Source: Achromobacter sp.
GTDB lineage: Bacteria; Pseudomonadota; Gammaproteobacteria; Burkholderiales; Burkholderiaceae_B
Direction: 5' to 3'
Assembly: GCA_003454835.1 (NCBI GenBank)
Contig: DMTA01000297.1
Location: 1 to 5,133 of the forward strand
DNA length: 5,133 nt
Below the pieces are notes generated by a model, which did not search any database, was not told the origin of the DNA, and was given only the letters and a program-made list of their open reading frames with translations. Position numbers and translations under genes: made by a program. Below are positions 1-5,133 of the stretch, piece after piece (positions within the stretch are counted from its first letter, which is position 1; each line of letters starts with the position of its first letter).

Positions 1-1812
1 GAAGAAAGGGTCGAACAGGCGTTCCAGGTCGTCGGGCGCAATGCCCGGGCCGGTATCGCCCACGGTGACGGCAACCAGGCCATCGTCGTGCCGCCGGGCG
101 CTGACCGACAACTGGCGGGCCTGCGGCTGGCCGGACATGGCCTGGCTGGCGTTGATCATCAGGTTGACGAGCACCTGCTGAAGCTGGATCCGGTCGCCCA
201 TGATGGGCGGCAGTCCCGGCTGGATGTCCACCTGCAACGCCACGCGCTCGCGCGTGAGCTCGTGCGCGACCAGGCGGGTGGCTTCCTCGATGACGGCGCC
301 GATATCCAGCGGGGCCTGCTGCACCGGCGCCTTGCTGAGAAAGGCGCGGATGCGCTTGACGATCTCGCTGGCGCGCCGGCCTTCGGAGATGATGCGTTCC
401 ATGGCCTGCTCGACCTCGTGCAGGTCGGGCTCGGGACGGCGCAGCCAGCGCATGCCCGCGTCGCCGCTGGTGACGACCGCCATCAACGGCTGATTGACCT
501 CGTGCGCGATGGACGCCGTCAATTCGCCCAGCGTGGCGACACGCGCTGCGTGCGCGAGCTCGGTCTGCGCTAGCAGCAGCGCATCCTGCGCCTGCCTGCG
601 CTCGGTGATGTCCACCACGAAGACCAGCACCGAACCGTCCACGTCGTCGGCCGGCGGGAAGGTGATCGTGAACAGCACCGGCACACGCGAGCCGTCCGCG
701 TGCACGACCTCGGTCTCGCCTTCGTGAAAGGGGTCGCCTTGGGCGAACGCCGTCAGGGACCGCGCGAACATGCGGTCGTCCTCGCACAGGATGTCGTCCA
801 CGGAGTACGGCGCGCTTGGGGCGGCCGGCCGGCCCACCATGGCCAGGAACGCGGGATTCATGCCATCCACGTCGGTCAGTTTGCGGACCTGACCGATGAA
901 TTCGGGATGTTGGGCGAGGTGGGCGGTGAGGGCGGCGCCGTCCATCAGGCCCAGGGCCGTCAGTTCGGCCCGCACGGCGCGCCAGTCTTCCTGGATGACG
1001 CCGACCCGGCTGGCGTCGAACATGCGGCGGTAGCGTCTTTCGCTGCTGACCAGCGCGGTGTAGGCGGCCTTGCGATCGGTGACGTCGCGATGGGTTTCCA
1101 TGACGCCGGTGACGCGGCCATGATGATCCCGTTGAAGCACCCAGCGGCTTTCCAGCACCAGCGTGGCGCCGGCCTGGGTTTTCTGTTCCAACGTACCGTC
1201 CCAGCTGCCGGTAGTCAGGAGTTCGGCCTCGATGGCCTCGCGCCGGTCCGGGTAGCGGGTCTGCAGCAGTTCATCGGCGACACGGCCCAGCGCCATGCTG
1301 GCTGGCCAGCCGTACGCGTCTTCGGCGGTGCGGTTCCAGAAGTTGATCAGGCCTTGATGGTCGCGCACGAAGATCATGTCGTGCGACAGATTGAGCAGGC
1401 GCGCCTGTGAGGCAAGCCTGCGGGTGGCGCTTTGGAACTGCAGCGCCAGCAGCGCCGTGATGGCGATGGCCGCCAGGCTGACCAGCGCACGGGCCGTGGG
1501 TGAACCCACATGGTTCAGACCGTGGGAATTGAGATACGCCGCGATGGTGAGCACGATGCCGCCCGTGCCCGCCACGATGATGTCCAGGCGCCGGAACGTG
1601 CGCGCCGCAAGCAGCACCACCACGACATACAGCACCGCCACCGCACCGTCGAAGTCGGTGAACGTGTCCACCAACGCAATGATGAGCGCCAGAAGCAGGG
1701 CGGCCGCGCGAAACAGCAACTGCATGCGGCGCGGGCCCGCGGTCTCCGGAGCGCCGGGACGCGCCTGCTGCGGCGGCTGGCCAGGCGCGGGGCCGAGTGT
1801 CGACGTGAGCAA
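1..1812 (-). CDS. Membrane-bound PAS-PAS sensor histidine kinase (C-terminus cut by window edge)
   Basis: Two-component sensor kinase that autophosphorylates on histidine and would pass phosphate to a response regulator, probably encoded further left (not visible). I read 604 stop-free codons on the minus strand. Counting from a TTG at 1812: residues 1-30 are Pro/Ala/Gln-rich; four hydrophobic segments lie near 32-50, 56-70, 77-93 and 108-124; PAS1 is about 145-250 (begins DMIFVRDHQG, ends HRDVTDRK); PAS2 is about 265-404 (ends VVDITERR). HisKA follows, with the H box ASIAHEVNQPL and phospho-acceptor His437 (bases 502-504). The N box NLMINASQAM is near 550-559 and the G1 box GDTGPGI near 585-591. 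The visible protein stops at LFDPFF, before the expected G2 box, so roughly 50 residues are missing. The HEVNQPL style is that of FixL/DctB-like kinases, often paired with LuxR/FixJ-type regulators. The start is uncertain: TTG 1812 has a good ribosome site; ATG 1725 (residue 30) and GTG 1878 are alternatives. The stimulus is unknown; no haem or flavin ligand is evident. Confidence 0.93.
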   Translation of the reverse strand, partial: MLTSTLGPAPGQPPQQARPGAPETAGPRRMQLLFRAAALLLALIIALVDTFTDFDGAVAVLYVVVVLLAARTFRRLDIIVAGTGGIVLTIAAYLNSHGLNHVGSPTARALVSLAAIAITALLALQFQSATRRLASQARLLNLSHDMIFVRDHQGLINFWNRTAEDAYGWPASMALGRVADELLQTRYPDRREAIEAELLTTGSWDGTLEQKTQAGATLVLESRWVLQRDHHGRVTGVMETHRDVTDRKAAYTALVSSERRYRRMFDASRVGVIQEDWRAVRAELTALGLMDGAALTAHLAQHPEFIGQVRKLTDVDGMNPAFLAMVGRPAAPSAPYSVDDILCEDDRMFARSLTAFAQGDPFHEGETEVVHADGSRVPVLFTITFPPADDVDGSVLVFVVDITERRQAQDALLLAQTELAHAARVATLGELTASIAHEVNQPLMAVVTSGDAGMRWLRRPEPDLHEVEQAMERIISEGRRASEIVKRIRAFLSKAPVQQAPLDIGAVIEEATRLVAHELTRERVALQVDIQPGLPPIMGDRIQLQQVLVNLMINASQAMSGQPQARQLSVSARRHDDGLVAVTVGDTGPGIAPDDLERLFDPFF

Positions 1813-1815
1813 GAT

Positions 1816-1823
1816 CCACCTCT
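1816..1823 (-). promoter_or_regulatory. Ribosome binding site supporting a TTG start for the kinase
   Basis: On the minus strand AGAGGTGG lies just ahead of TTG at 1812-1810, with AGAGG six bases from the start codon. The in-frame ATG at 1725 has only a distant GGAGA about 17 bases upstream, and GTG 1878 has no clear site. This favours TTG 1812, which adds 29 mainly Pro/Ala/Gln residues before the first membrane segment. A GTG at 1819 is in another reading frame. Confidence 0.45.
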
Positions 1824-1878
1824 GGGTAAGGGCGCGCGGGCCGGGCAGGAACCTCGGGGCACGCAATGAGACCCGCAC

Positions 1879-1884
1879 ATTATC
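1879..1884 (-). promoter_or_regulatory. Possible -10 element of the kinase promoter
   Basis: The minus strand reads GATAAT here, five of six matches to the sigma-70 -10 hexamer. It would give a start near 1872 and a leader of about 60 bases before TTG 1812. No convincing -35 hexamer sits 16-18 bases upstream (best are GTGTCT- or CGTGTC-like), so an activator or chance is possible. If real, it argues against GTG 1878 as the start codon, because that codon would fall at the promoter itself. Confidence 0.25.
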
Positions 1885-1958
1885 AGCGATCTTTGGAAGA
1901 AGACACGCGTATTTCCTGGGTAAACCTTGGTATGACCCGAGAAAACGATGAGCCGATT

Positions 1959-1985
1959 TTGCTGGCGGCACGCCGTCGCTATTCT
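1959..1985 (+). promoter_or_regulatory. Weak candidate sigma-70 promoter for dps
   Basis: TTGCTG (1959-1964) and TATTCT (1980-1985) are separated by 15 bases, shorter than the ideal 17. The -10 matches at four of six positions and the -35 at three. Transcription would begin near 1992, at the edge of the palindrome at 1993-2012, leaving a leader of about 60 bases. It is the best pair seen in this gap, but a weak basal promoter needing an activator, as is common for dps genes, would look the same. Confidence 0.25.
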
Positions 1986-1992
1986 GGTTTCC

Positions 1993-2012
1993 ATCGGGAA
2001 TCGATACCCGAT
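1993..2012 (+). promoter_or_regulatory. 20-base near-perfect palindrome in the dps leader (possible operator or hairpin)
   Basis: The arms ATCGGG and CCCGAT flank a central ATCGAT, and only the symmetric pair at 1999/2006 (A opposite A) breaks dyad symmetry. It lies 40 bases before the dps ATG, at or just after the candidate transcription start, where a dimeric regulator could bind or the transcript could fold. I do not recognise it as a standard OxyR, Fur or LexA site. Confidence 0.4.
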
Positions 2013-2015
2013 TCG

Positions 2016-2041
2016 TGAAGCCAACCCCTGAAGCCAACCCG
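2016..2041 (+). repeat. 13-base tandem duplication before the dps ribosome site
   Basis: TGAAGCCAACCCC (2016-2028) is followed at once by TGAAGCCAACCCG (2029-2041), differing only in the last base. The second copy runs into the dps ribosome site. A recent slippage duplication is the simplest explanation; two copies could also alter leader length or provide paired sites for a regulator. Confidence 0.75.
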
Positions 2042-2051
2042 GAGAAATTCC

Positions 2052-2570
2052 ATGAATGATCTTTCGCTTCAAACCCGCATCACCGCTCCCCTGCGCACCC
2101 CCACCGACCTGGGCGCCGAGGCCAGAGTCGACATCGCCGCCGCCCTCACGGGCCTGCTGGCCGACATGTTCGCGCTGTATCTGAAGACCAAGAACTTTCA
2201 CTGGCATATGTCGGGTCCGCACTTCCGCGACTACCACCTGATGCTGGACGAACAGGGCGACGAGATCTATGCGACCACCGACGTCATCGCCGAGCGCGCC
2301 CGCAAGGTGGGCGGCACGACGCTGCGTTCGATCGGCCACATCCAGCGTCTGCAACGCCTGGCCGACAACGACGCCGACTACGTGACGCCCGAAGACATGC
2401 TGGCCGAACTGGCCGACGACAACCGCCGTCTGACGGGCTTTCTGCGCGCCACGCACGCCGTGTGCGAGGAACACAACGACGTCGCCTCGACCAGCCTGAT
2501 CGAAAACTGGATCGACGAGGCCGAGCGCCGCAGCTGGTTCCTCTACGAATCGACCCGCGCCGCACGCTGA
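2052..2570 (+). CDS. dps: Dps family DNA-binding ferritin-like protein (starvation/oxidative stress)
   Basis: Dps proteins form hollow dodecamers that oxidise Fe(II) with hydrogen peroxide, store the ferric core and shield DNA in the cytoplasm. At 172 residues this is of usual length. The ferroxidase site is complete: His50 and His62 from one subunit with Asp66, and Asp77 and Glu81 on the same helix, with the spacing 12-4-11-4 of characterised Dps proteins. The signature KNFHWHMSGPHF (47-58) and LDEQGDEIYATTDVIAERAR (65-84) are unmistakable. The first ~25 residues form a flexible tail with few basic residues (Arg9, Arg15, Arg25), so strong tail-mediated DNA binding is not evident. ATG 2052 has GGAGAAA at 2041-2047. 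It heads a same-strand series with the peroxiredoxin (63-base gap), fitting joint peroxide control. It lies divergent to the sensor kinase. Regulation is not readable beyond the leader palindrome. Confidence 0.97.
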   Translation: MNDLSLQTRITAPLRTPTDLGAEARVDIAAALTGLLADMFALYLKTKNFHWHMSGPHFRDYHLMLDEQGDEIYATTDVIAERARKVGGTTLRSIGHIQRLQRLADNDADYVTPEDMLAELADDNRRLTGFLRATHAVCEEHNDVASTSLIENWIDEAERRSWFLYESTRAAR

Positions 2571-2601
2571 TCCGGCACGGCCACATGCAGTCCTGACCTT
2601 G

Positions 2602-2617
2602 GCGCCGCGCGCGGCGC
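2602..2617 (+). repeat. Perfect 16-base GC palindrome between dps and the peroxiredoxin gene
   Basis: GCGCCGCGCGCGGCGC is its own reverse complement. It sits in the 63-base gap, a few bases before the peroxiredoxin ribosome site AGGAG (2622-2626). No T-run follows, so it is not a classical terminator. It could form a short GC hairpin that stabilises the dps message end or partly separates expression of the two genes; GC-rich chance symmetry is the alternative. Confidence 0.6.
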
Positions 2618-2633
2618 GTCCAGGAGACGTTTT

Positions 2634-3137
2634 ATGTCATACGACTATCCCGCGGCCGTCCTGCCTGCCGGCACGACCGCACCGTCCTTCGCCTTGCCGG
2701 CCACGCCGGACCAGACGGTTGCACTGGAAGAGTTGCGCGGCCGGCCGCTGATCCTGGCGTTCTACCCCGCGGACTGGAGTCCCGTCTGTGGCGACCAGAT
2801 GGCGCTGTACAACCAGATCCTTCCTGAATTCCACAAGGCCGGCGCGCAGCTGGTCGGCATTTCGGTGGACGGGGTCTGGTGCCACGCCGCGTTCGCCGCG
2901 GACCGCAAGCTGCATTTTCCGTTGCTGGCGGACTTCGAGCCCAAGGGCGAGGTCGCCCGGCGCTACGGTGTCTACCGCGAACAAGAGGGCATCGCGGATC
3001 GTGCGCTGTTCGTCATCGACGCCGAAGGCGTCATCCGGTGGAGCTATGTGTCGCCGCTGGGCATCAACCCGGGCGCCGACGGCATCCTGGATGCGCTCGA
3101 CAAGCTGGCCCCCGCTTTGCAAGGAGTGCAATCATGA
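2634..3137 (+). CDS. Peroxiredoxin, AhpC/TSA family
   Basis: Cytoplasmic thiol peroxidase (167 residues) reducing hydrogen peroxide or organic hydroperoxides through a cysteine sulfenic acid. The fold reads in order: APSFALPA near 16-23, strand LILAFYPADW (39-48), peroxidatic Cys52 in PADWSPVC (the family PxxxT/SxxC motif, with Ser49), the strand LVGISVD (73-79), and the conserved arginine Arg123 in RALFVID. A second cysteine, Cys83 in GVWCH, lies 31 residues after Cys52, at the start of the following helix. It is the only other cysteine and could be the resolving thiol (inference), giving an atypical 2-Cys enzyme; otherwise the protein is 1-Cys and needs an external thiol. No signal peptide is present. 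AGGAG at 2622-2626 precedes ATG by seven bases. The stop overlaps the start of the next gene, so the two are translationally coupled. The sequence resembles the AhpE/PrxQ-like branch rather than typical AhpC (no C-terminal cysteine). Confidence 0.94.
   Translation: MSYDYPAAVLPAGTTAPSFALPATPDQTVALEELRGRPLILAFYPADWSPVCGDQMALYNQILPEFHKAGAQLVGISVDGVWCHAAFAADRKLHFPLLADFEPKGEVARRYGVYREQEGIADRALFVIDAEGVIRWSYVSPLGINPGADGILDALDKLAPALQGVQS
3121..3137 (+). promoter_or_regulatory. ATGA start/stop overlap with internal ribosome site
   Basis: AAGGAG at 3121-3126 lies inside the last codons of the peroxiredoxin gene, seven bases before ATG 3134. That ATG shares bases with the TGA stop at 3135-3137. It fixes the start of the DsbA-like gene and implies coupled translation of the two proteins. 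Confidence 0.9.
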
Positions 3138-3673
3138 GCCGCCTTTTCATTCCCGTGAATGCCCAGGACCACGCCGAAGGGCCGGACACTGCGCCCGTGA
3201 CGCTGGTGGAGTATGGCGATTACGAATGTCCGTATTGCGGCGAAGCGTATCCCGTGCTGAAGGCGGTGCAGCGAGCGATGGGCGGCCGGTTGCGCTTCGT
3301 GTTCCGCAATTTCCCCATTTCTGAACTGCATCCGGATGCGGTCGCGGCGGCGGAATTTGCCGAGGCGGCCGCGCAGGCGGGCAAGTTCTGGCAGGCGCAC
3401 GACATGCTCTATGAGCGCCAGAGCGCGCTGAAGGAAAGCGATCTGTTCGCCTACGGCGAGGAGATCGGCCTGTCGCCGCAGGTGCTGCACCGCGCCTTTG
3501 GCGGGGCGTTCGATTCCAAGATCGAAGTGGACTTCAGCGGTGGGGTGCGCAGCGGCGTGAACGGCACGCCCACGCTATTCATCAACGGCGTGCGGTATGA
3601 CGGCCCGCGCGATGCGGACAGCCTGATCGATGCGCTGACGCAGGCGGCGCGTAGCGCGCCGGTGCCAGCGTGA
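3134..3673 (+). CDS. Cytoplasmic DsbA-family thioredoxin-fold protein (CPYC)
   Basis: Thiol-disulfide oxidoreductase of the DsbA/Thioredoxin_4 group, 179 residues. The redox site is Cys32-Pro-Tyr-Cys35 in EYGDYECPYCGEAYP, after the first strand VTLVEYGD. The insertion helices follow (FPISELHPDA, then an Ala-rich helical region to about residue 120). The cis-proline loop is NGTPTLFING with Thr145-Pro146. Both halves of the fold are complete. There is no signal peptide (it begins MSRLFIPVNAQDHAEGPDTA), so unlike DsbA it should stay in the reducing cytoplasm. Such domains also occur fused to some NhaA-type antiporters; here it is free-standing. The ATGA overlap with the peroxiredoxin suggests a functional pair, for example the CPYC protein reducing the oxidised peroxiredoxin. 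That partner role is inference; repair or glutathione-linked roles are possible. The frame stays open upstream to 2879, but that part is a shadow of the peroxiredoxin gene. Confidence 0.92.
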   Translation: MSRLFIPVNAQDHAEGPDTAPVTLVEYGDYECPYCGEAYPVLKAVQRAMGGRLRFVFRNFPISELHPDAVAAAEFAEAAAQAGKFWQAHDMLYERQSALKESDLFAYGEEIGLSPQVLHRAFGGAFDSKIEVDFSGGVRSGVNGTPTLFINGVRYDGPRDADSLIDALTQAARSAPVPA

Positions 3674-3682
3674 AAGGGTAGG

Positions 3683-3700
3683 GACCGGCCACGCCCGGTC
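3683..3700 (+). terminator. Weak hairpin after the stress cluster, possible terminator
   Basis: GACCGG (3683-3688) and CCGGTC (3695-3700) can pair around a six-base loop, ten bases after the stop of the DsbA-like gene. The stem is short and no T-run follows, so intrinsic termination would be poor. It may instead protect the message end or act with Rho. It does mark the break between the stress cluster and the next transcription unit. Confidence 0.25.
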
Positions 3701-3720
3701 GCCGCGATGCCCGGGGGAGC

Positions 3721-3747
3721 TTAAGTCTGGCGTTTTGCTGCCGTTAC
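3721..3747 (+). promoter_or_regulatory. Candidate flagellar sigma-28 (FliA) promoter
   Basis: TTAAGTCT (3721-3728), an 11-base spacer, then GCCGTTAC (3740-3747). The enterobacterial FliA consensus is TAAAGTTT-N11-GCCGATAA, so each half matches at six of eight positions and the spacer is exact, with the key GCCG intact. Transcription would start near 3755-3760, about 55 bases before ATG 3812. No sigma-70 pair of comparable quality was found: TACATT at 3745 has only a poor partner upstream. It would place the downstream unknown gene in the late flagellar class. Confidence 0.5.
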
Positions 3748-3762
3748 ATTTCTCATAGGAAA

Positions 3763-3786
3763 CCCGGCCGGGGGGCAGGCTTGCCC
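3763..3786 (+). other. GC-rich dyads in the leader of the unknown gene
   Basis: CCCGGCCGGG (3763-3772) is a perfect 10-base palindrome. Directly after it GGGCA (3773-3777) can pair with TGCCC (3782-3786) around GGCT. Both lie between the candidate FliA start and the ribosome site at 3797-3803, so they would be in the 5' leader. They could tune translation or simply reflect GC content. Confidence 0.35.
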
Positions 3787-3811
3787 GCGGCCTCCAAGAG
3801 GAAGAGACGCC

Positions 3812-5133
3812 ATGACATCTGTTGCCTCCATCGGCCCCGTGACCACGATCGGTCTGGCGCCGCCCGCCACCGGTGTAACCCGCGTGGGCGACAAGGCCGA
3901 CATTGCGGCCGTGCCCGCATCCACGACGGTCACGCTCGGCCAAGGCTCGTCCCCCGCGTTGACTTACACCTCGCAGCCGGCGGCGGCGGGCGTGGTCTGG
4001 GAGCGAGAGGCAGCGGACAAGGTGTCCGCCGTCATCGCCGATACCATTTCCACCCGCACGCTTGCCGGGCGCCTGGAAGGCGTGGCCTCGGCGCTGCTGG
4101 ATCGGTTCCAGACCGACGGCAGCAATTACTCGCAGTCCGCGCGGCTGTCGCCGAATGCCGGCCAGGTCGACGCTCTGGGTACCGTGCAGGCAGGTGCTGC
4201 CCAGCAGGCTAAGGATGCTTACACGCTGCGCATCACCACGGCCAGCGGCGTGAAAGTCCAGGTCAGTCTGACCAACACCGCGGACGGCATCGGGGTGCAG
4301 ATCGACGTGGCCGAGGGCGAGCTGTCCGAGACCGAGCGCAAGGCCATCGCCGGTTTGTCCAAGGCATTCCAGGACGCGGTGGACGGCCTGGCGGCGGTGC
4401 CGCCCCGCATGGCATGGTCCAGTCTCGCCAAGTTCGATTCCGCGGTGCTGTCGTCGGTGTCGCTGCAAGCCACGACCACGGCGGATGGCGTCGTCTCGCA
4501 ATCCATCGACTTTTCCGCGGACAGCAAGCAGCGGTCGCTGACCATCAAGAACGCTGACGGCGTGGTGAAGGTCGACGTCGACGTGAGCAAGGCTGCACTC
4601 TTTGGCAATGCGCAGCAGCGCGCCGCGGCCGTCAGCGATTATCTGCAGCAGTTCGACGCGGCGCGCAGCCGCGGCAAGGGCGACGAAGCACTGATGGCGG
4701 TGTTCAAGGACGCATTCGCTGAGCTGCACCAGAGCTACGAAGCGGGCGCCGCCCCCTCCAGCCAGTCGCCGCGCATCGTGGCGGCCGGCTACACGTACCG
4801 CAGCCTGCTGTCGGGCGTGGCGGACTTCTCGGCCTCGATCTCGCAGACCATGGTCGCGAGCAATCCGTACAAGACCGGCGAAGTCGACCAGTTCACCTAT
4901 CAGGTCTCGCAAAGCAGCAGCATGAGCGGCCGGCCCCTGTTCGACCTGGGTGTCAAGCAGGAGCAGCGCGCCAATCTGAACGCCAGCTACCATGCCGCAC
5001 TGACGCCGCAGCAGACGCTCGATCTGTCCAAGGACAAGGACTCGCAGAACTACAAGTTCATCCAGATCAAGGACGAAGTCACCAGCCAGACCGGCATCCA
5101 GTACGAGCTGGGCGCGCTGGCCGAAGCGACCTT
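3812..5133 (+). CDS. Large cysteine-free protein of unknown function (C-terminus cut by window edge)
   Basis: I do not recognise the family. ATG 3812 has AGAGGA at 3797-3802, and 440 codons run without a stop to the window edge. There is no signal peptide, no membrane segment and no cysteine, with only two tryptophans in the visible part. Residues 1-60 are rich in Ala, Thr, Val, Ser, Pro and Gly and look disordered. A helical stretch (about 64-99) ends in LLDRF, then FQTDGSNYSQSA. Two similar strand-rich modules follow: TLRITTASGVKVQVSL (138-153) and SLTIKNADGVVKVDVDV (242-258). Each is followed by a helix-rich segment (170-195; 265-320). The end visible is Ser/Gln/Tyr-rich. The makeup resembles exported surface or flagellar-type proteins, as does the candidate FliA promoter upstream; both are inference. 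It is separated by 138 bases from the stress cluster, so it is probably its own unit. A long antisense reading frame (3575-4993) is a codon-bias shadow. Confidence 0.85.
   Translation, partial: MTSVASIGPVTTIGLAPPATGVTRVGDKADIAAVPASTTVTLGQGSSPALTYTSQPAAAGVVWEREAADKVSAVIADTISTRTLAGRLEGVASALLDRFQTDGSNYSQSARLSPNAGQVDALGTVQAGAAQQAKDAYTLRITTASGVKVQVSLTNTADGIGVQIDVAEGELSETERKAIAGLSKAFQDAVDGLAAVPPRMAWSSLAKFDSAVLSSVSLQATTTADGVVSQSIDFSADSKQRSLTIKNADGVVKVDVDVSKAALFGNAQQRAAAVSDYLQQFDAARSRGKGDEALMAVFKDAFAELHQSYEAGAAPSSQSPRIVAAGYTYRSLLSGVADFSASISQTMVASNPYKTGEVDQFTYQVSQSSSMSGRPLFDLGVKQEQRANLNASYHAALTPQQTLDLSKDKDSQNYKFIQIKDEVTSQTGIQYELGALAEAT

Noticed and set aside
700..1410. Plus-strand reading frame of 236 codons, and similar ones at 88-573 and 1376-1951
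   Set aside because: They are antisense to the kinase, whose PAS, HisKA and ATPase motifs are clear on the minus strand.
1515..2474. Open reading frame of 319 codons on the minus strand
   Set aside because: It covers most of dps in antisense, then the intergenic region, then the kinase N-terminus in a wrong frame. The end is Arg/Ser/Cys-rich, with no domain.
2602..2617. GC palindrome as an intrinsic terminator of dps
   Set aside because: No T-rich tract follows and the next ribosome site begins within a few bases, so I record it as a palindrome only.
2637..3131. Minus-strand reading frame of 164 codons
   Set aside because: Exact antisense of the peroxiredoxin, whose active-site motif and fold elements are clear on the plus strand.
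2788..3324. Plus-strand frame of 178 codons across the peroxiredoxin/DsbA-like junction
   Set aside because: It is out of frame with both real genes, and the translation is Arg/Ser/Trp-rich with no domain.
3575..4993. Open reading frame of 472 codons on the minus strand
   Set aside because: It lies antisense to the plus-strand frame starting at 3812, which has a good ribosome site and an upstream promoter candidate. Its translation is His/Arg/Gly-rich low complexity with no recognisable domain, typical of a GC-rich shadow.
1..5133. Mobile element, CRISPR array, toxin-antitoxin or phage-defence system
   Set aside because: No transposase or integrase motifs, terminal inverted repeats, spaced direct repeats or small paired toxin genes were seen; composition looks uniform across the window.

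Overview
This is a GC-rich (roughly two-thirds G+C) chromosomal segment. Codon use and gene content fit a betaproteobacterium of the Bordetella/Achromobacter type (Alcaligenaceae); that placement is inference from style and protein families, not a search. No mobile elements, tRNA/rRNA genes or CRISPR arrays were seen. Coding density is high and no stretch over 300 bases lacks a gene.

Left third (1-1812, minus strand): most of a membrane-anchored hybrid-free sensor histidine kinase, with four predicted membrane segments, two PAS domains, a HisKA domain with the HEVNQPL phospho-acceptor box, and the start of the ATPase domain. Its C-terminus lies beyond the left edge. It is read divergently from the next block across a 239-base intergenic region. 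That region carries weak promoter-like elements, a near-perfect 20-base palindrome and a 13-base tandem repeat.

Middle (2052-3673, plus strand): a compact oxidative-stress cluster. It holds dps (ferritin-like DNA-protecting protein with all five ferroxidase ligands), an AhpC/TSA-type peroxiredoxin 63 bases downstream, and a cytoplasmic DsbA-fold CPYC protein whose ATG overlaps the peroxiredoxin stop (ATGA). Dps would sequester iron and consume peroxide, the peroxiredoxin would reduce peroxides, and the CPYC protein may be the thiol partner of the peroxiredoxin (inference).

Right third (3812-5133, plus strand): the first 440 codons of a large cysteine-free protein of unknown function that runs off the right edge. 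Upstream of it is a good match to a flagellar sigma-28 (FliA) promoter with the canonical 11-base spacer. This suggests a late-flagellar/motility-regulon gene separate from the stress cluster, and it is the most interesting signal in the window.
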